The position numbers were made by a program, and so were the translations under genes. A DNA stretch of 64,000 bases, taken from positions 3,038,001 to 3,102,000 of the forward strand of contig NZ_CP151650.1 in assembly GCF_038397775.1 (NCBI RefSeq), in the 5' to 3' direction. The DNA is from Pseudomonas sp. RC10 (GTDB taxonomy: Bacteria; Pseudomonadota; Gammaproteobacteria; Pseudomonadales; Pseudomonadaceae). This document shows, in pieces, positions 8,302 through 16,825 of the stretch (position 1 is the stretch's first letter; each line of letters starts with the position of its first letter). The notes beneath the pieces were generated by a model that was not told where the DNA came from, ran no database searches, and saw nothing but the letters and a program-made list of their open reading frames with translations.

Positions 8302-8327
8302 AAAAAACCCGCCGGCGAACCGGCGGG
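8302..8327 (-). terminator. Strong intrinsic terminator between csgA and csgG
   Basis: On the transcribed strand this reads CCCGCCGG-TTCG-CCGGCGGG followed by TTTTTT: an 8-bp all-GC stem (8308-8315 with 8320-8327) with a stable TTCG tetraloop and a six-T run (8302-8307). It begins 12 bp after the csgA stop and ends 13 bp before the csgG start. It should release most transcripts after csgA and allow limited read-through into csgG, csgB and csgH. Confidence 0.88.
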
Positions 8328-8338
8328 TACGACCTGGA

Positions 8339-9616
8339 TTAGTGCTGATTGATCACAACGTTGTTGTTCAGGCCGCCGGTCTGGGTGACGTTGGCGGTCA
8401 GGTAGTTGCCGGACTGAGTAACGCGAGCAGTGTTGCTGAACGCCGAAGCAGTCTGGTTGAGGTCGATCGAGTTGTGGCCGCCAGCTTGCTGAGTCAGCTC
8501 AGCCAGGTTGTTGAAGCCAGCCTGGTTGCTGAGGATGCTGTTCTCGTAGCCGTCCTGCGTGGCGACCAGGCGGTTGTTAGTACCGGTCTGGTTGCTGGTG
8601 GTGGCGTTGCCGTCACCGGTCTGGGTGATTTTCGCGGACAGATCGTAACCGTTGGTTTGATTGGCTACGACGCGGTTGTACGAACCGTTTTGGGTCGCTT
8701 GGATGCTGCCGTCGAACGAGTTTTTCTGAGTCAGCGCGCCGGTGTTGTTGCTGCCAGTCTGCGACAGTGTCGCGGAGGAACCATCAGCGACGTTCTGGTA
8801 GATCGTGCCGGTGCTGTTGTTGCCGTTCTGGGTCAGCGTGGCGTGGGTGGTCCAGGTGTCGTTCTGCAGAATCGAACCGGTGTGGCCGTTGCCGTTCTGG
8901 GTCAGGTCAGCTGTCGAGTTGCGGGTATTGTTTTCCTGGTTGGTCGTGGCCTGGTTGTAGCCGCCGTCCTGACTGATGGTGGCGGTGACTTTGTAGCTGC
9001 CAGTCTGGGTCAGGTTCGACGTGTTGTTGTTGCCGCGCTGAGTGACGGTGCCGGTGGCATCCGTGTTGTTTTTCTGAGTGACGTAGGCGCGGTTGTCATT
9101 GTTGTACTGCTTGACGGTGGCGACTGCCTTGTTATTGCCTTCCTGACGGAGCTCGGCCGTATGACCGGAACCGTCCTGGTTCAAGGTGGCGCTGTTTTGT
9201 TGGCCCAGGTTGTTTTTCTGGGAGATGTAGCCGGTGTTGTAGCTACCGTCTTGGGTCAGGGTAGCAGTCTGTTTGTTGTCCGAGTTGAAGTTGGTCTTGC
9301 CAACCTGCTCGATGGCTGCGTTGTTCTGGACACCGCCACGCTGGGTAGCGTAGGCCGTGTTGTAGGCATTGCTCTGCAGGATGGTCAGGTTGCTGTCACG
9401 GGACGCCTGAAGCACCTTGCTGGCTTCGGTACCTGCAACGTTACGGTTGCCAGTCTGGTTGAGGGTAGTGGTGGAGTTGATCGCACCGCTCTGTTCAATG
9501 TTGGCGCCGTTGAAGCTACCGTCCTGGTAGCTGTTGACGGTACCGTTGCCAGCGAAAGCTGCGCCTGAGACAGAAGCCAGTACTGCGAGGGCGATAAGGG
9601 ATTTACGTGCTTGCAT
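8339..9616 (-). CDS. csgA: CsgA-type major curlin, unusually long (about 18 repeats)
   Basis: This 425-aa protein has a clear signal peptide (cleavage after AGAAFA, about residue 22) and then about 400 residues built entirely of Gln/Asn/Gly-rich curlin repeats of about 22 residues, such as LTQNGNGHTGSILQ, VTQSGNYLTANVTQ and TQTGSNNTGALTQ. It ends with NNVVINQH. E. coli CsgA is 151 aa with five repeats, so this subunit is nearly three times longer. It should form a long beta-solenoid and be the bulk component of an extracellular amyloid. AAGGAA lies six bases before ATG 9616. A 146-bp gap separates it from csgF, leaving room for its own promoter, and a strong terminator follows. Confidence 0.9.
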   Translation of the reverse strand: MQARKSLIALAVLASVSGAAFAGNGTVNSYQDGSFNGANIEQSGAINSTTTLNQTGNRNVAGTEASKVLQASRDSNLTILQSNAYNTAYATQRGGVQNNAAIEQVGKTNFNSDNKQTATLTQDGSYNTGYISQKNNLGQQNSATLNQDGSGHTAELRQEGNNKAVATVKQYNNDNRAYVTQKNNTDATGTVTQRGNNNTSNLTQTGSYKVTATISQDGGYNQATTNQENNTRNSTADLTQNGNGHTGSILQNDTWTTHATLTQNGNNSTGTIYQNVADGSSATLSQTGSNNTGALTQKNSFDGSIQATQNGSYNRVVANQTNGYDLSAKITQTGDGNATTSNQTGTNNRLVATQDGYENSILSNQAGFNNLAELTQQAGGHNSIDLNQTASAFSNTARVTQSGNYLTANVTQTGGLNNNVVINQH

Positions 9617-9762
9617 GATTAATTCCTTTATTCAATGTTTTAGTTGTTTCTGGGTTTTATGGCAGGCGAGCGACGCCCGCGAGTTATTGCACAAGGCACA
9701 ACACGTCTTACAGGAGCGTTACAGCGAAATCGTTAGTGCTGAAGCGGTACAGCGACCGTTAC

Positions 9763-10185
9763 TTATTGGTTGATCTGGAACGACGTACTTTGACCGGTGG
9801 TTTTATCAGTGGTGGTTATTTGCAATAAGCCTGGCGACAAGTTGACGATGGAAATCGTGAAGTCCGTGGTTTCAACGGTTCCTGGCGTCAACTTGCCGTC
9901 GGTGCCGACAATGCTTGATGTCACCGCCGATGAGACGCGGCTCAGAATCGCGCTTTGCAACATACTGTTGAACTGGTTCAGCGTGCTTTGCGTCGATCCT
10001 GAGGAAGACGACTTCTCGGTGAACTTGTTTTGCGCGTTCGCCTGGTTCAACAGCACGGGGCCGTTGAGCGGGTTGCCGCCGAAGGATGGGTTGACCGGGA
10101 CATACACCAGTTCACTGGCAAGGACGCTGGCGAAGGGGCCGGACAGCGAGAGCAGACTGATGAAAGCAAGAGACAAGCGGTTCAT
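9763..10185 (-). CDS. csgF: CsgF curli assembly factor
   Basis: This 140-aa secreted protein has a signal peptide ending near VLAS (about residue 24). The mature N-terminus is LVYVPVNPSFGGNPLNGPVLL, matching the CsgF N-terminal segment known to insert into the CsgG channel and form its second constriction. The rest is the typical Ser/Thr-rich region and beta C-terminus (TTDFTISIVNL). CsgF links the CsgG pore to CsgB at the surface. The gene starts 12 bp after csgE, so the two are cotranscribed. Confidence 0.93.
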   Translation of the reverse strand: MNRLSLAFISLLSLSGPFASVLASELVYVPVNPSFGGNPLNGPVLLNQANAQNKFTEKSSSSGSTQSTLNQFNSMLQSAILSRVSSAVTSSIVGTDGKLTPGTVETTDFTISIVNLSPGLLQITTTDKTTGQSTSFQINQ

Positions 10186-10197
10186 GATTAACTCCTT

Positions 10198-10641
10198 TTA
10201 GATCTCATCGCGACCCATGTCAGGGTCCCCGAAGAACTGCGCCAATTGGTAGTCAAGAATGGCCTGGAACACTTGAGCCGCCACGTCTGCACCCAGTCCG
10301 GCAATCTGGCTGCGGTTCGGTGGGAGGGCCACCTGAAGCATCCGGCGATTGCCGTAGTTGATGAAAATCTGACTGCCAAGACGTGCGGTGGGGCGCTCCG
10401 TGACTGAAACCGTAAAACGACCTTCTTCATCTTTTTCGGCCCAGGCCGAGGCAAAACTGTCGTAAAACGCATGCCCGTTCTGAGTCACTGTCTGCCCGAC
10501 GACCAGTCCGCCCACTTCAGCGCGATTGAGGGAGCGCTGAGAAGATAAAGCCGGTGTTGTGTTGACGCTTTCTTCGGCAAATGCCGTCGCGGCAAGGCAC
10601 AGGGGAAGCACCATCATTATCCTTAAAGTGGTGTGTTTCAT
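10198..10641 (-). CDS. csgE: CsgE curli secretion specificity factor
   Basis: This 147-aa protein starts at ATG 10641 (MKHTTLRIMM), which gives a clean signal peptide cleaved after TAFA; the five-residue upstream extension is unlikely. The body contains GLVVGQTVTQNGHAFYDSFASAW and ends with AILDYQLAQFFGDPDMGRDEI, the characteristic CsgE pattern. CsgE caps CsgG on the periplasmic side and delivers curlins. It is the first gene of the operon here. Confidence 0.92.
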   Translation of the reverse strand: MKHTTLRIMMVLPLCLAATAFAEESVNTTPALSSQRSLNRAEVGGLVVGQTVTQNGHAFYDSFASAWAEKDEEGRFTVSVTERPTARLGSQIFINYGNRRMLQVALPPNRSQIAGLGADVAAQVFQAILDYQLAQFFGDPDMGRDEI

Positions 10642-10656
10642 GGCAGGCACATACAA

Positions 10657-11090
10657 AGTTTGTTGGAGTTGTCACAGTGTAAATACAAATAATGGGAAAG
10701 CGCCACCACGAAACTAAAAATAATGTCATTTATTAATTGGCGTCAAAAATTAGAGTGACTAACAAGTGCGGTTAAAAAAGACTAATCGCGTCGCTAAGTT
10801 GGCGTCGGTTTTTCGTGCGGGTCCGCGTATTTTGCGGAGGCTGTCCTGCAAAGCCACAGGGAATGGCCGGTTCAGACAGCGCGCCTGAAAAAAGTATCTT
10901 CGGAGGAATAACCCACTTAAGCACGGTTATTTAAAAGCGTTGTTTTCTGTCTCTGTTCTGAGACTTTTACGGGGGTGGCGGTATAACAAAAGTTATAACT
11001 GTCAGGAGCCCCTAGGGGGCCTGAGGCGTGCGGAGCGAGGGGGGGTAGGGCATTTTTTGCCGACAAACGGCAGGGGGGGCGGCGTCTGTT
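10657..11090. promoter_or_regulatory. Curli operon upstream region with candidate promoter (10717-10746) and palindrome
   Basis: This 430-bp region upstream of csgE is AT-rich near the gene and has no ORF. On the minus strand TTGACG (10741-10746) and TATTTT (10717-10722), 18 bp apart, form the best -35/-10 pair and would give a leader of about 70 nt. At 10982-10997 TATAAC-AAAA-GTTATA is a perfect 6-bp inverted repeat inside a region containing the 10-bp palindrome AGTTATAACT; it could be an operator. There is no csgD-like regulator gene beside the cluster. Promoter assignment is by eye only. Confidence 0.4.
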
Positions 11091-12809
11091 TCACGCCGCC
11101 AGAATGCTTCTGATGCGTGCGGCAAGGTCGTCCATGGTGAACGGCTTGGTCAGCAAGTGCATGCCGGGCTCCAGTTGTTCTTCCCACAGCAGTGCGTTGT
11201 GCGCATAGCCGGTAATAAAAAGCACCTTCAAGTCCGGGCGCACGCTGCGTCCGGCGTCGGCCACCTGCCGACCATTGAGACCGCTTGGCAGACCCACGTC
11301 GGTCACCAGCAGGTCAATGCGTTGGTTCGATTGCAGCACCTGAAGACCTTGCGCACCGTCCTCCGCATCCAGGGCGGTGTAGCCCAGGTCTTCCAGCACT
11401 TCGGCGATCAACATGCGCACCGTCGGTTCATCGTCGATCACCAGCACGGTTTCCCCCAACCCGGCCAGTGCGCCGGACACAGCGGTCGGCGTCGACACGG
11501 TTGCAACGTTGAGCGTGGACCTCGGCAGGTAGAGGGTCATGGTGGTGCCCACGTCCATGCGCGATTCAATGTGAATGCTCCCACCGGACTGGCGCACGAA
11601 CCCGTAGATCATCGACAGGCCCAGCCCGGTCCCTTTGCCAGTGGGCTTGGTGGTAAAGAAGGGGTCGAAGGCATGGGCCATCACGTCACCGCTCATGCCA
11701 CTGCCGGTATCGCTGACGCTCAGCGTCAGGTATTCGCCGACGGGCAGCTCCAGGTCTGCCGCGGCCTTGGACGTCAGGTTGCGATTGCCGGTGGCGATGG
11801 TCAGCGTGCCGCCTGACACCATGGCGTCACGGGCGTTGATACAGAGGTTGAGAAGGGCGTTTTCCAGCTGGTTCGGGTCCACCTGGGTCAGCCACAGGTC
11901 AGCGGTATTCTGGATGTCGATGTGCACGGCTGGCCCGATGGTGCTGCGGATCAGCTCCAGCATGCCGTGGATCAGCGCATTGACGTCGGTGGACGTCGGC
12001 TCCAGCGTCTGACGCCGGGAGAACGCCAGCAGACGATGAGTGAGCGCGGCGGCCCGTCGCGAGGCACCCTGAGCGGCCTCGAAATAACGCTCGGTGTCAT
12101 TCAACCGGCCCTGACCGATGCGCAGCCGTAGCATTTCAAGGCTGCCCATGATCCCGGTCAGCAGGTTGTTGAAGTCGTGGGCCAGGCCGCCGGTCAACTG
12201 CCCCACGGCCTCCATTTTCTGGCTCTGTCGCAGCTGTTGTTCCAGCAGCCGTTGAGCGGTCATCTCCACACCCACACCGGTGCGGCGCACGGGGTCGCCT
12301 GCGTTGTTGAAATAGGTGTGTCCTCGGGACAGCACCCAGCGAATCGCGCCGTTCGGGTGCAGGATGCGGTATTCGAGTTCCAGGTCGCCGCTGTTGACCA
12401 GGCCGCCTGCCATGGTCTTGCGCAAGGCCACCAGATCGTCGGGGTGGACGTTGGCGAGAAAGTCCGTGCGTTTGATGCCCGCCGCCCCCTGAAACGGATC
12501 GATGCCGTAGAGCTCGCTGATGCCTTCATCGCAATAGAAGCAATCGTTGGACACTTCATAGGTCCATACCCCGACCCCGCGCACGGCCGACAGGGCCAGT
12601 CGAGTGAAGTCCATGGAGTCGTACAGTGCGGTTTCGCCCTGCGCCTCGGCCGCCACGTCGCGCCGGGCCGCGTCATTGGCCTGCATGATGCGCAGGGCGG
12701 CACGTCGAGCCTCCTCGTCGGTGGCGTAATGACCCGCGCTGACCTGAGCATCGAGCAGGGCGGAAAGCGCCAGACTCAGGGCCAAGTCCTGGGGTGCGCG
12801 GTAGGACAT
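11091..12809 (-). CDS. PAS-containing hybrid histidine kinase/response regulator
   Basis: This 572-aa cytoplasmic sensor kinase starts at ATG 12809; a GTG 17 codons upstream is possible. Order: N-terminal helical region, a PAS_3-like domain (about 75-185, with [21 protein letters not shown]), HisKA with phospho-acceptor H211 (GGLAHDFNN), HATPase with N box LCINARD and G boxes DTGSGM and GKGTGLGLS, and a C-terminal receiver with D504 (LLVTDVGLP). There are no membrane segments. From HisKA onward it is strikingly like the kinase at 20547-22685. It lies upstream of the curli promoter on the same strand, but a role in curli control is only a possibility. Confidence 0.9.
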   Translation of the reverse strand: MSYRAPQDLALSLALSALLDAQVSAGHYATDEEARRAALRIMQANDAARRDVAAEAQGETALYDSMDFTRLALSAVRGVGVWTYEVSNDCFYCDEGISELYGIDPFQGAAGIKRTDFLANVHPDDLVALRKTMAGGLVNSGDLELEYRILHPNGAIRWVLSRGHTYFNNAGDPVRRTGVGVEMTAQRLLEQQLRQSQKMEAVGQLTGGLAHDFNNLLTGIMGSLEMLRLRIGQGRLNDTERYFEAAQGASRRAAALTHRLLAFSRRQTLEPTSTDVNALIHGMLELIRSTIGPAVHIDIQNTADLWLTQVDPNQLENALLNLCINARDAMVSGGTLTIATGNRNLTSKAAADLELPVGEYLTLSVSDTGSGMSGDVMAHAFDPFFTTKPTGKGTGLGLSMIYGFVRQSGGSIHIESRMDVGTTMTLYLPRSTLNVATVSTPTAVSGALAGLGETVLVIDDEPTVRMLIAEVLEDLGYTALDAEDGAQGLQVLQSNQRIDLLVTDVGLPSGLNGRQVADAGRSVRPDLKVLFITGYAHNALLWEEQLEPGMHLLTKPFTMDDLAARIRSILAA

Positions 12810-12932
12810 GAAGGGTATTCTCTGCGTGGACAGTTGAGCGCGCGAGTAAATATCACACAACGTCGACCGGGAATAGCCTGTCGCCAGCCGTCGGGCGCTT
12901 TAACGTTCAGCGAGCGCCCGTTTCTCCCGGGT

Positions 12933-13622
12933 TTACACCGCGCGTCGCAGGCCCGACAGGAAAAACCCCTGGCGGGTTTCGAAGCCGAGCCGTTCATATA
13001 AGGAGATGGCCGAGACGTTGCTGCTCAGGACATGCAGGAACGGGATCGCGCCCCGAGAGAGAATGTCGCGGCGCAGGGCGTTCATCATGCGCCCCGCCAG
13101 TTGCCGCCCGCGATACGCCTCGTCCACGCACACGGCGCTGATTTCGGTGAAGCCATCAAGGCGCATGCGCTCACCCGCCATGGCGATCAAACGGCCATTG
13201 TCGCGAACGCCCAGATAGCGGCCCATTTCGATCGTGCGCGGACCGAACGGCCCAGGGCGGGCGCTGGCCGTGAGTTGCAGCATGTCCTGGATATCCGCCG
13301 TCCCCAGCGGTTGCAGGTCGGTGTCGTCGGAAGCCAGCGGCGCACTGGGCGCGACCATTTGCACGAGGGTGCCAATCTCGCTCGCGACGAGATTGCGCAA
13401 GGCGGGCAGCGGCGCGAGGGTTTGAATCGCCACCTGGCCGTCGTGGGGGATCAGGTCATGCAGGGTGTCGAACGCTTCGGGCGAAGGTTCGATCACCGAG
13501 GCGAAGGGCGCGACATCCGGCAAATAACGGCCACTCAGCGCGCCCCGTTCACCGAGGTGGCGCTGGAGGGTATTCAATGCATGCCAGGTGGGGTTGTCGA
13601 GCGTGGCGTAGGCGTTGTGCAT
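12933..13622 (-). CDS. GNAT-family N-acetyltransferase (FR47-like)
   Basis: This is a 229-aa protein. The acetyl-CoA binding signature VDEAYRGRQLAGRMMNALRR lies in the C-terminal GNAT fold, followed by FLHVLSSNVSAISLYERLGFE, the usual beta6-beta7 end. The N-terminal half (1-110) has the FR47-type extra domain. The acceptor substrate is unknown. It is a single gene between the hybrid kinase and a REPIN. Confidence 0.88.
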   Translation of the reverse strand: MHNAYATLDNPTWHALNTLQRHLGERGALSGRYLPDVAPFASVIEPSPEAFDTLHDLIPHDGQVAIQTLAPLPALRNLVASEIGTLVQMVAPSAPLASDDTDLQPLGTADIQDMLQLTASARPGPFGPRTIEMGRYLGVRDNGRLIAMAGERMRLDGFTEISAVCVDEAYRGRQLAGRMMNALRRDILSRGAIPFLHVLSSNVSAISLYERLGFETRQGFFLSGLRRAV

Positions 13623-13717
13623 GAGGAACGAGTCGTCAGGTCGGATGGGTGTGGGCCACTGTTTGTCTGTTATCAGCGGATTCGGGCAGTTTCACACCAT
13701 GAAATGATAAGAGCAAT

Positions 13718-13810
13718 CCTGTGGGAGCGAATTCAATCGCGAAGGGTGGTTACATCCACAGCATCTCCATCGCCTGACCTCTCTTTCGCGGATGAATTCG
13801 CTCCCACAGG
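13718..13810. repeat. REPIN, family A (GGAGCGAATTC type)
   Basis: Two inverted REP copies: CCTGTGGGAGCGAATTCAAT at the left and its inverted counterpart ending GAATTCGCTCCCACAGG at the right, about 40 bp apart. The same core recurs at 38238-38329, 40357-40449 and, as a single arm, 48563-48588. Confidence 0.85.
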
Positions 13811-13852
13811 TTTCGAGCCACGGCGCGATCAGGTGACGGCGGGGCAGCGACT

Positions 13853-14776
13853 TCACGGCCCCGCGCCAACAGGCCGCAACCCCAACTCATCCAGCAGCCA
13901 CTTCTTGAACACTTCCGCCGCTTCATGCCGCGTCCGCCGTTTCGGGTAAACGAGGTAGTGCCCGATGTATTGAATGTCGTGGGTCACGGCGCGGAGCGGG
14001 GCGACCAGGGTGCCTTTTTCCAGTTCGGTCTGGGCCAGCAGGGTCGATTCCAGCACCACGCCCATGCCGCTGGTGGCGGCTGCGATGGCCATGATGCTGC
14101 GGTCGAAGCGCAGGGCGTAATGGTGCGGGGACATGAGGTGGTTAGCCTCGAACCAGCCTTTCCATTGCAGCATTTGCACATCGCACTGAATCAGCCGGTG
14201 TTCGTACAGGTCCTGAGGCGTGCGGATGCTGTCCGCCAGTTCAGGGCTGCACAGCGGCGTCAGGTGCTCCACGGCCAGCGGGATTTTTTCGATGAGGGTG
14301 GAGCGCGGTTCGGCGTAGACGATGTCCAGGTCGAAATCATCGTTTTCGAATTGCGCGTAATCGGTGCTGGCGGAGAACCGCAGGTCAATCGACGGGTACG
14401 CCTGCACAAACCGAGACAGGCGTGGCATCAACCATTGCATGCCGAAGCTGGGCGCGGTGTGCAGGCGTAGGGGCGGCGGTTCCTCGGTCTTGGCCAGCAT
14501 GAAACCGCGCTGCATTTCGTCGAGCCCGCGCTGCACGTGTTCCATCAGCAATCGACCCTTGGGCGTCAGGTTGACTTCACGGGTGGTGCGCTCGAACAGC
14601 TGGATGTCGATGGACTCTTCCAGCTTGCGGATGGAATGACTGACCGCGCTCGGCGAAATCCCCAGCTCTTGAGCAGCCTGAATGAACGAGCCAGTGCGTC
14701 CCGCCGATTCGAAGACACGCAGGGAAGACAGGGGCACTCTGCGCAACTGCTGAATTAGTGAATTCTGTTCATTCAT
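13853..14776 (-). CDS. LysR-family regulator (GcvA-like subgroup), probable regulator of the transketolase operon
   Basis: This is a 307-aa regulator. A winged HTH (SLRVFESAGRTGSFIQAAQELGISPSAVSHSIRKLEE, given here only as residues 18-53) is followed by FERTTREVNLTPKG and a periplasmic-binding-like effector domain. It is divergent from the transketolase-like operon starting at 14927 with 150 bp between starts, the standard LysR-target layout. The effector is unknown; a sugar-derived intermediate would fit the neighbours. Confidence 0.88.
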   Translation of the reverse strand: MNEQNSLIQQLRRVPLSSLRVFESAGRTGSFIQAAQELGISPSAVSHSIRKLEESIDIQLFERTTREVNLTPKGRLLMEHVQRGLDEMQRGFMLAKTEEPPPLRLHTAPSFGMQWLMPRLSRFVQAYPSIDLRFSASTDYAQFENDDFDLDIVYAEPRSTLIEKIPLAVEHLTPLCSPELADSIRTPQDLYEHRLIQCDVQMLQWKGWFEANHLMSPHHYALRFDRSIMAIAAATSGMGVVLESTLLAQTELEKGTLVAPLRAVTHDIQYIGHYLVYPKRRTRHEAAEVFKKWLLDELGLRPVGAGP

Positions 14777-14926
14777 TGCTGTAAAAATGTCTTTTGTAGG
14801 GGCTTATTTCTCGATGTTAGCTTGATTGCAAGTCGGACGCAGGCCCTTTGATGAATTCGAAACATCAGTCGTTAGCCTGCTTCCTGCTCTGAATCGTGAA
14901 CCGATAAAAATAAGCAGGCACTCATA

Positions 14927-15811
14927 ATGACAACAACTCCTCAAGGCGCCGCCGTGGCCACGTCGCCGCTGCAGCGTGTCGCGCACCATGCGTGGCGCAT
15001 CCGTCGTTTCGCCCTGCGCATGGGCGAAGTCCAGGGTCAGGGTTATGTCGGGCAGGCGCTGGGCTGGGCCGATGTTCTCGCCACCGCTTACTGCCATGCC
15101 ATGAACGTCAAACCCGACGATCCGCTCTGGGAAGGCCGTGACCGCTTCCTGCTGTCCCACGGGCACTACGCAATCGCCCTCTACGCCGCGTTGATCGAGG
15201 CGCAAATCATTCCCGAGAGCGAGCTGGAAACCTACGGTTCTGATGACAGCCGCCTGCCGATGTCCGGCATGGCGAGCTACACGCCGGGCATGGAAATTTC
15301 CGGTGGTTCGCTGGGCCAGGGGCTGCCGATTGGTGTCGGCATGGCGCTGGGGCTGCGCATGAAAGGCAACCCGGCGTGGGTCTTCAACTCGATGTCCGAC
15401 GGCGAACTGGACGAAGGCTCGACCTGGGAAGCCGCCATGTCTGCGGCTCACCACAAGCTGGGCAATTTGATCGCGCTGGTCGACCTCAATAAGCAGCAGG
15501 CCGACGGCAACTCCCACGAGATCCTCGATTTCGAACCCCTGGTCGACAAATGGCAGGCGTTCGGCTGGCACGTGCAACGTATCGATGGCAATGACTTGGC
15601 TGCGGTCATCGCTGCCTTTGATGAAGCCATGGCGCTTAAAGAGGCGAAACCCCGCGTGATCCTGTTCGACACCCTGATGGGCAAAGGCGTGGACTTCCTT
15701 GAAGTGCGCGAAAAGAACCACTTCATTCGCGTCGAGCCTGATGAATGGCAGGCCGCGATCAAGGTTCTGGATGCCAGCTACCAGTCCCATCTGGAATCGG
15801 AGAAACGCTGA
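14927..15811 (+). CDS. Transketolase-like protein, N-terminal (TPP-binding) subunit
   Basis: This 294-aa protein equals the N-terminal third to half of a transketolase. It contains the HGHYAIALYAAL substrate/TPP segment, GGSLGQGLPIGVGMALG and the TPP/metal motif SDGELDEG (157-164), with Asp158 in place and Ser replacing the first Gly of the usual GDG. The pyrimidine-binding half is the next gene, so the enzyme is split as in many archaeal-type and catabolic transketolases. It transfers a two-carbon ketol unit; the physiological substrates are not evident. It is the first gene of a four-gene operon divergent from a LysR gene. Confidence 0.9.
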   Translation: MTTTPQGAAVATSPLQRVAHHAWRIRRFALRMGEVQGQGYVGQALGWADVLATAYCHAMNVKPDDPLWEGRDRFLLSHGHYAIALYAALIEAQIIPESELETYGSDDSRLPMSGMASYTPGMEISGGSLGQGLPIGVGMALGLRMKGNPAWVFNSMSDGELDEGSTWEAAMSAAHHKLGNLIALVDLNKQQADGNSHEILDFEPLVDKWQAFGWHVQRIDGNDLAAVIAAFDEAMALKEAKPRVILFDTLMGKGVDFLEVREKNHFIRVEPDEWQAAIKVLDASYQSHLESEKR

Positions 15812-15812
15812 A

Positions 15813-16814
15813 ATGGATACGCCAACCGCAAACAAACCACGCCTCACCACCTCGGCCATGATCGCCTCGATTGCCAGCGAAGGGCAGCGCACCGAAGCCG
15901 CACCGTTCGGTCACGCATTGGTCGCTGCCGCGCAGAAAGACTCCCGCATCGTCGGCATGACCGCCGACCTGTCGAAATACACCGACTTGCACATCTTCGG
16001 TCGTGAGTTCCCCGAGCGTCACCTGCAAATGGGCATGGCCGAACAGCTGCTGATGGCCGCAGCAGGGGGCATGGCGAAAGAGGGCATGATCCCGTTCGCC
16101 ACCACCTACGCGGTGTTCGCCACCCGTCGCGCCTATGACTTCATTCACCAGGTGATCGCCGAGGAAAACCTCAACGTCAAGATCTGCGCCGCGCTGCCGG
16201 GCCTGACCACCGGTTACGGCCCGAGCCACCAGGCGACCGACGATCTCGCCCTGATGCGCGCCGTCCCAGGGCTGACCGTCATCGACCCGTGCGACGCGCT
16301 GGACACCGCGCAAGCCGTGGCGGCCGTCGCCGAATACAACGGCCCGGTCTACATGCGTCTGTTGCGCGGCAAGGTGCCGATGGTGCTGGACCAGTACGAC
16401 TATAAATTCGAGCTGGGCAAGGCCAAATTGCTGCGCGACGGCAAGGACGTGCTGATCATCTCCAGCGGCATCATGACCATGCGCGCCCTGGAAGTCGCCG
16501 AGCTGTTGGGCGACGGCAGCGCTGATGTGGCGGTGTTGCACGTGCCGACCATCAAGCCACTGGACGAAGCCACCATCATCGAGCAGTGCCGCCGCAGCGG
16601 GCGTCTGGTGATCGTCGCGGAAAACCACAGCACCGTCGGCGGTCTGGGGGACGCCGTGGCGCTGGCCCTGTTGAAAGCGCGGGTCAGCCCGGCGTTTCAG
16701 CAGATCGCCTTGCCGGACGCCTACCTCGACGCCGGTGCGTTGCCGACGTTGCATGACCGCTACGGGATTTCCACTCAAGTCATGGCGGCCAACATCCGCC
16801 AGTGGCTGGCATGA
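15813..16814 (+). CDS. Transketolase-like protein, C-terminal (pyrimidine-binding) subunit
   Basis: This 333-aa partner of the preceding gene starts at ATG 15813, one base after its stop. The longer reading frame reaching back into the first subunit lacks family similarity. The Pyr domain carries MGMAEQLLMAAAGGMAKEG (containing the conserved catalytic Glu) and FATTYAVFATRRAYDFI, followed by the C-terminal transketolase domain with AENHSTVGGLGDAVA. Heterotetramers of such subunits act as complete transketolases or DXS-like enzymes. The tight spacing implies stoichiometric synthesis. Confidence 0.9.
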   Translation: MDTPTANKPRLTTSAMIASIASEGQRTEAAPFGHALVAAAQKDSRIVGMTADLSKYTDLHIFGREFPERHLQMGMAEQLLMAAAGGMAKEGMIPFATTYAVFATRRAYDFIHQVIAEENLNVKICAALPGLTTGYGPSHQATDDLALMRAVPGLTVIDPCDALDTAQAVAAVAEYNGPVYMRLLRGKVPMVLDQYDYKFELGKAKLLRDGKDVLIISSGIMTMRALEVAELLGDGSADVAVLHVPTIKPLDEATIIEQCRRSGRLVIVAENHSTVGGLGDAVALALLKARVSPAFQQIALPDAYLDAGALPTLHDRYGISTQVMAANIRQWLA

Positions 16815-16825
16815 GGAGCGCGCAG

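Noticed and set aside
8156-9568. A 470-aa open frame antisense to csgA
   Set aside because: Its valine/glycine repeats are the reverse reading of the curlin repeats; codon phase explains the lack of stops.
8339-9600. Regular short repeats suggesting a CRISPR array or minisatellite
   Set aside because: The period is that of 22-residue curlin repeats in a continuous reading frame with a signal peptide; there are no identical repeats with unique spacers.
12892-12920. Inverted repeat CGGGCGCT / AGCGCCCG as a terminator for the GNAT gene
   Set aside because: The arms are 8 bp with a 13-nt loop, and on the strand of the GNAT gene there is no T-run; the support is too weak for a feature.
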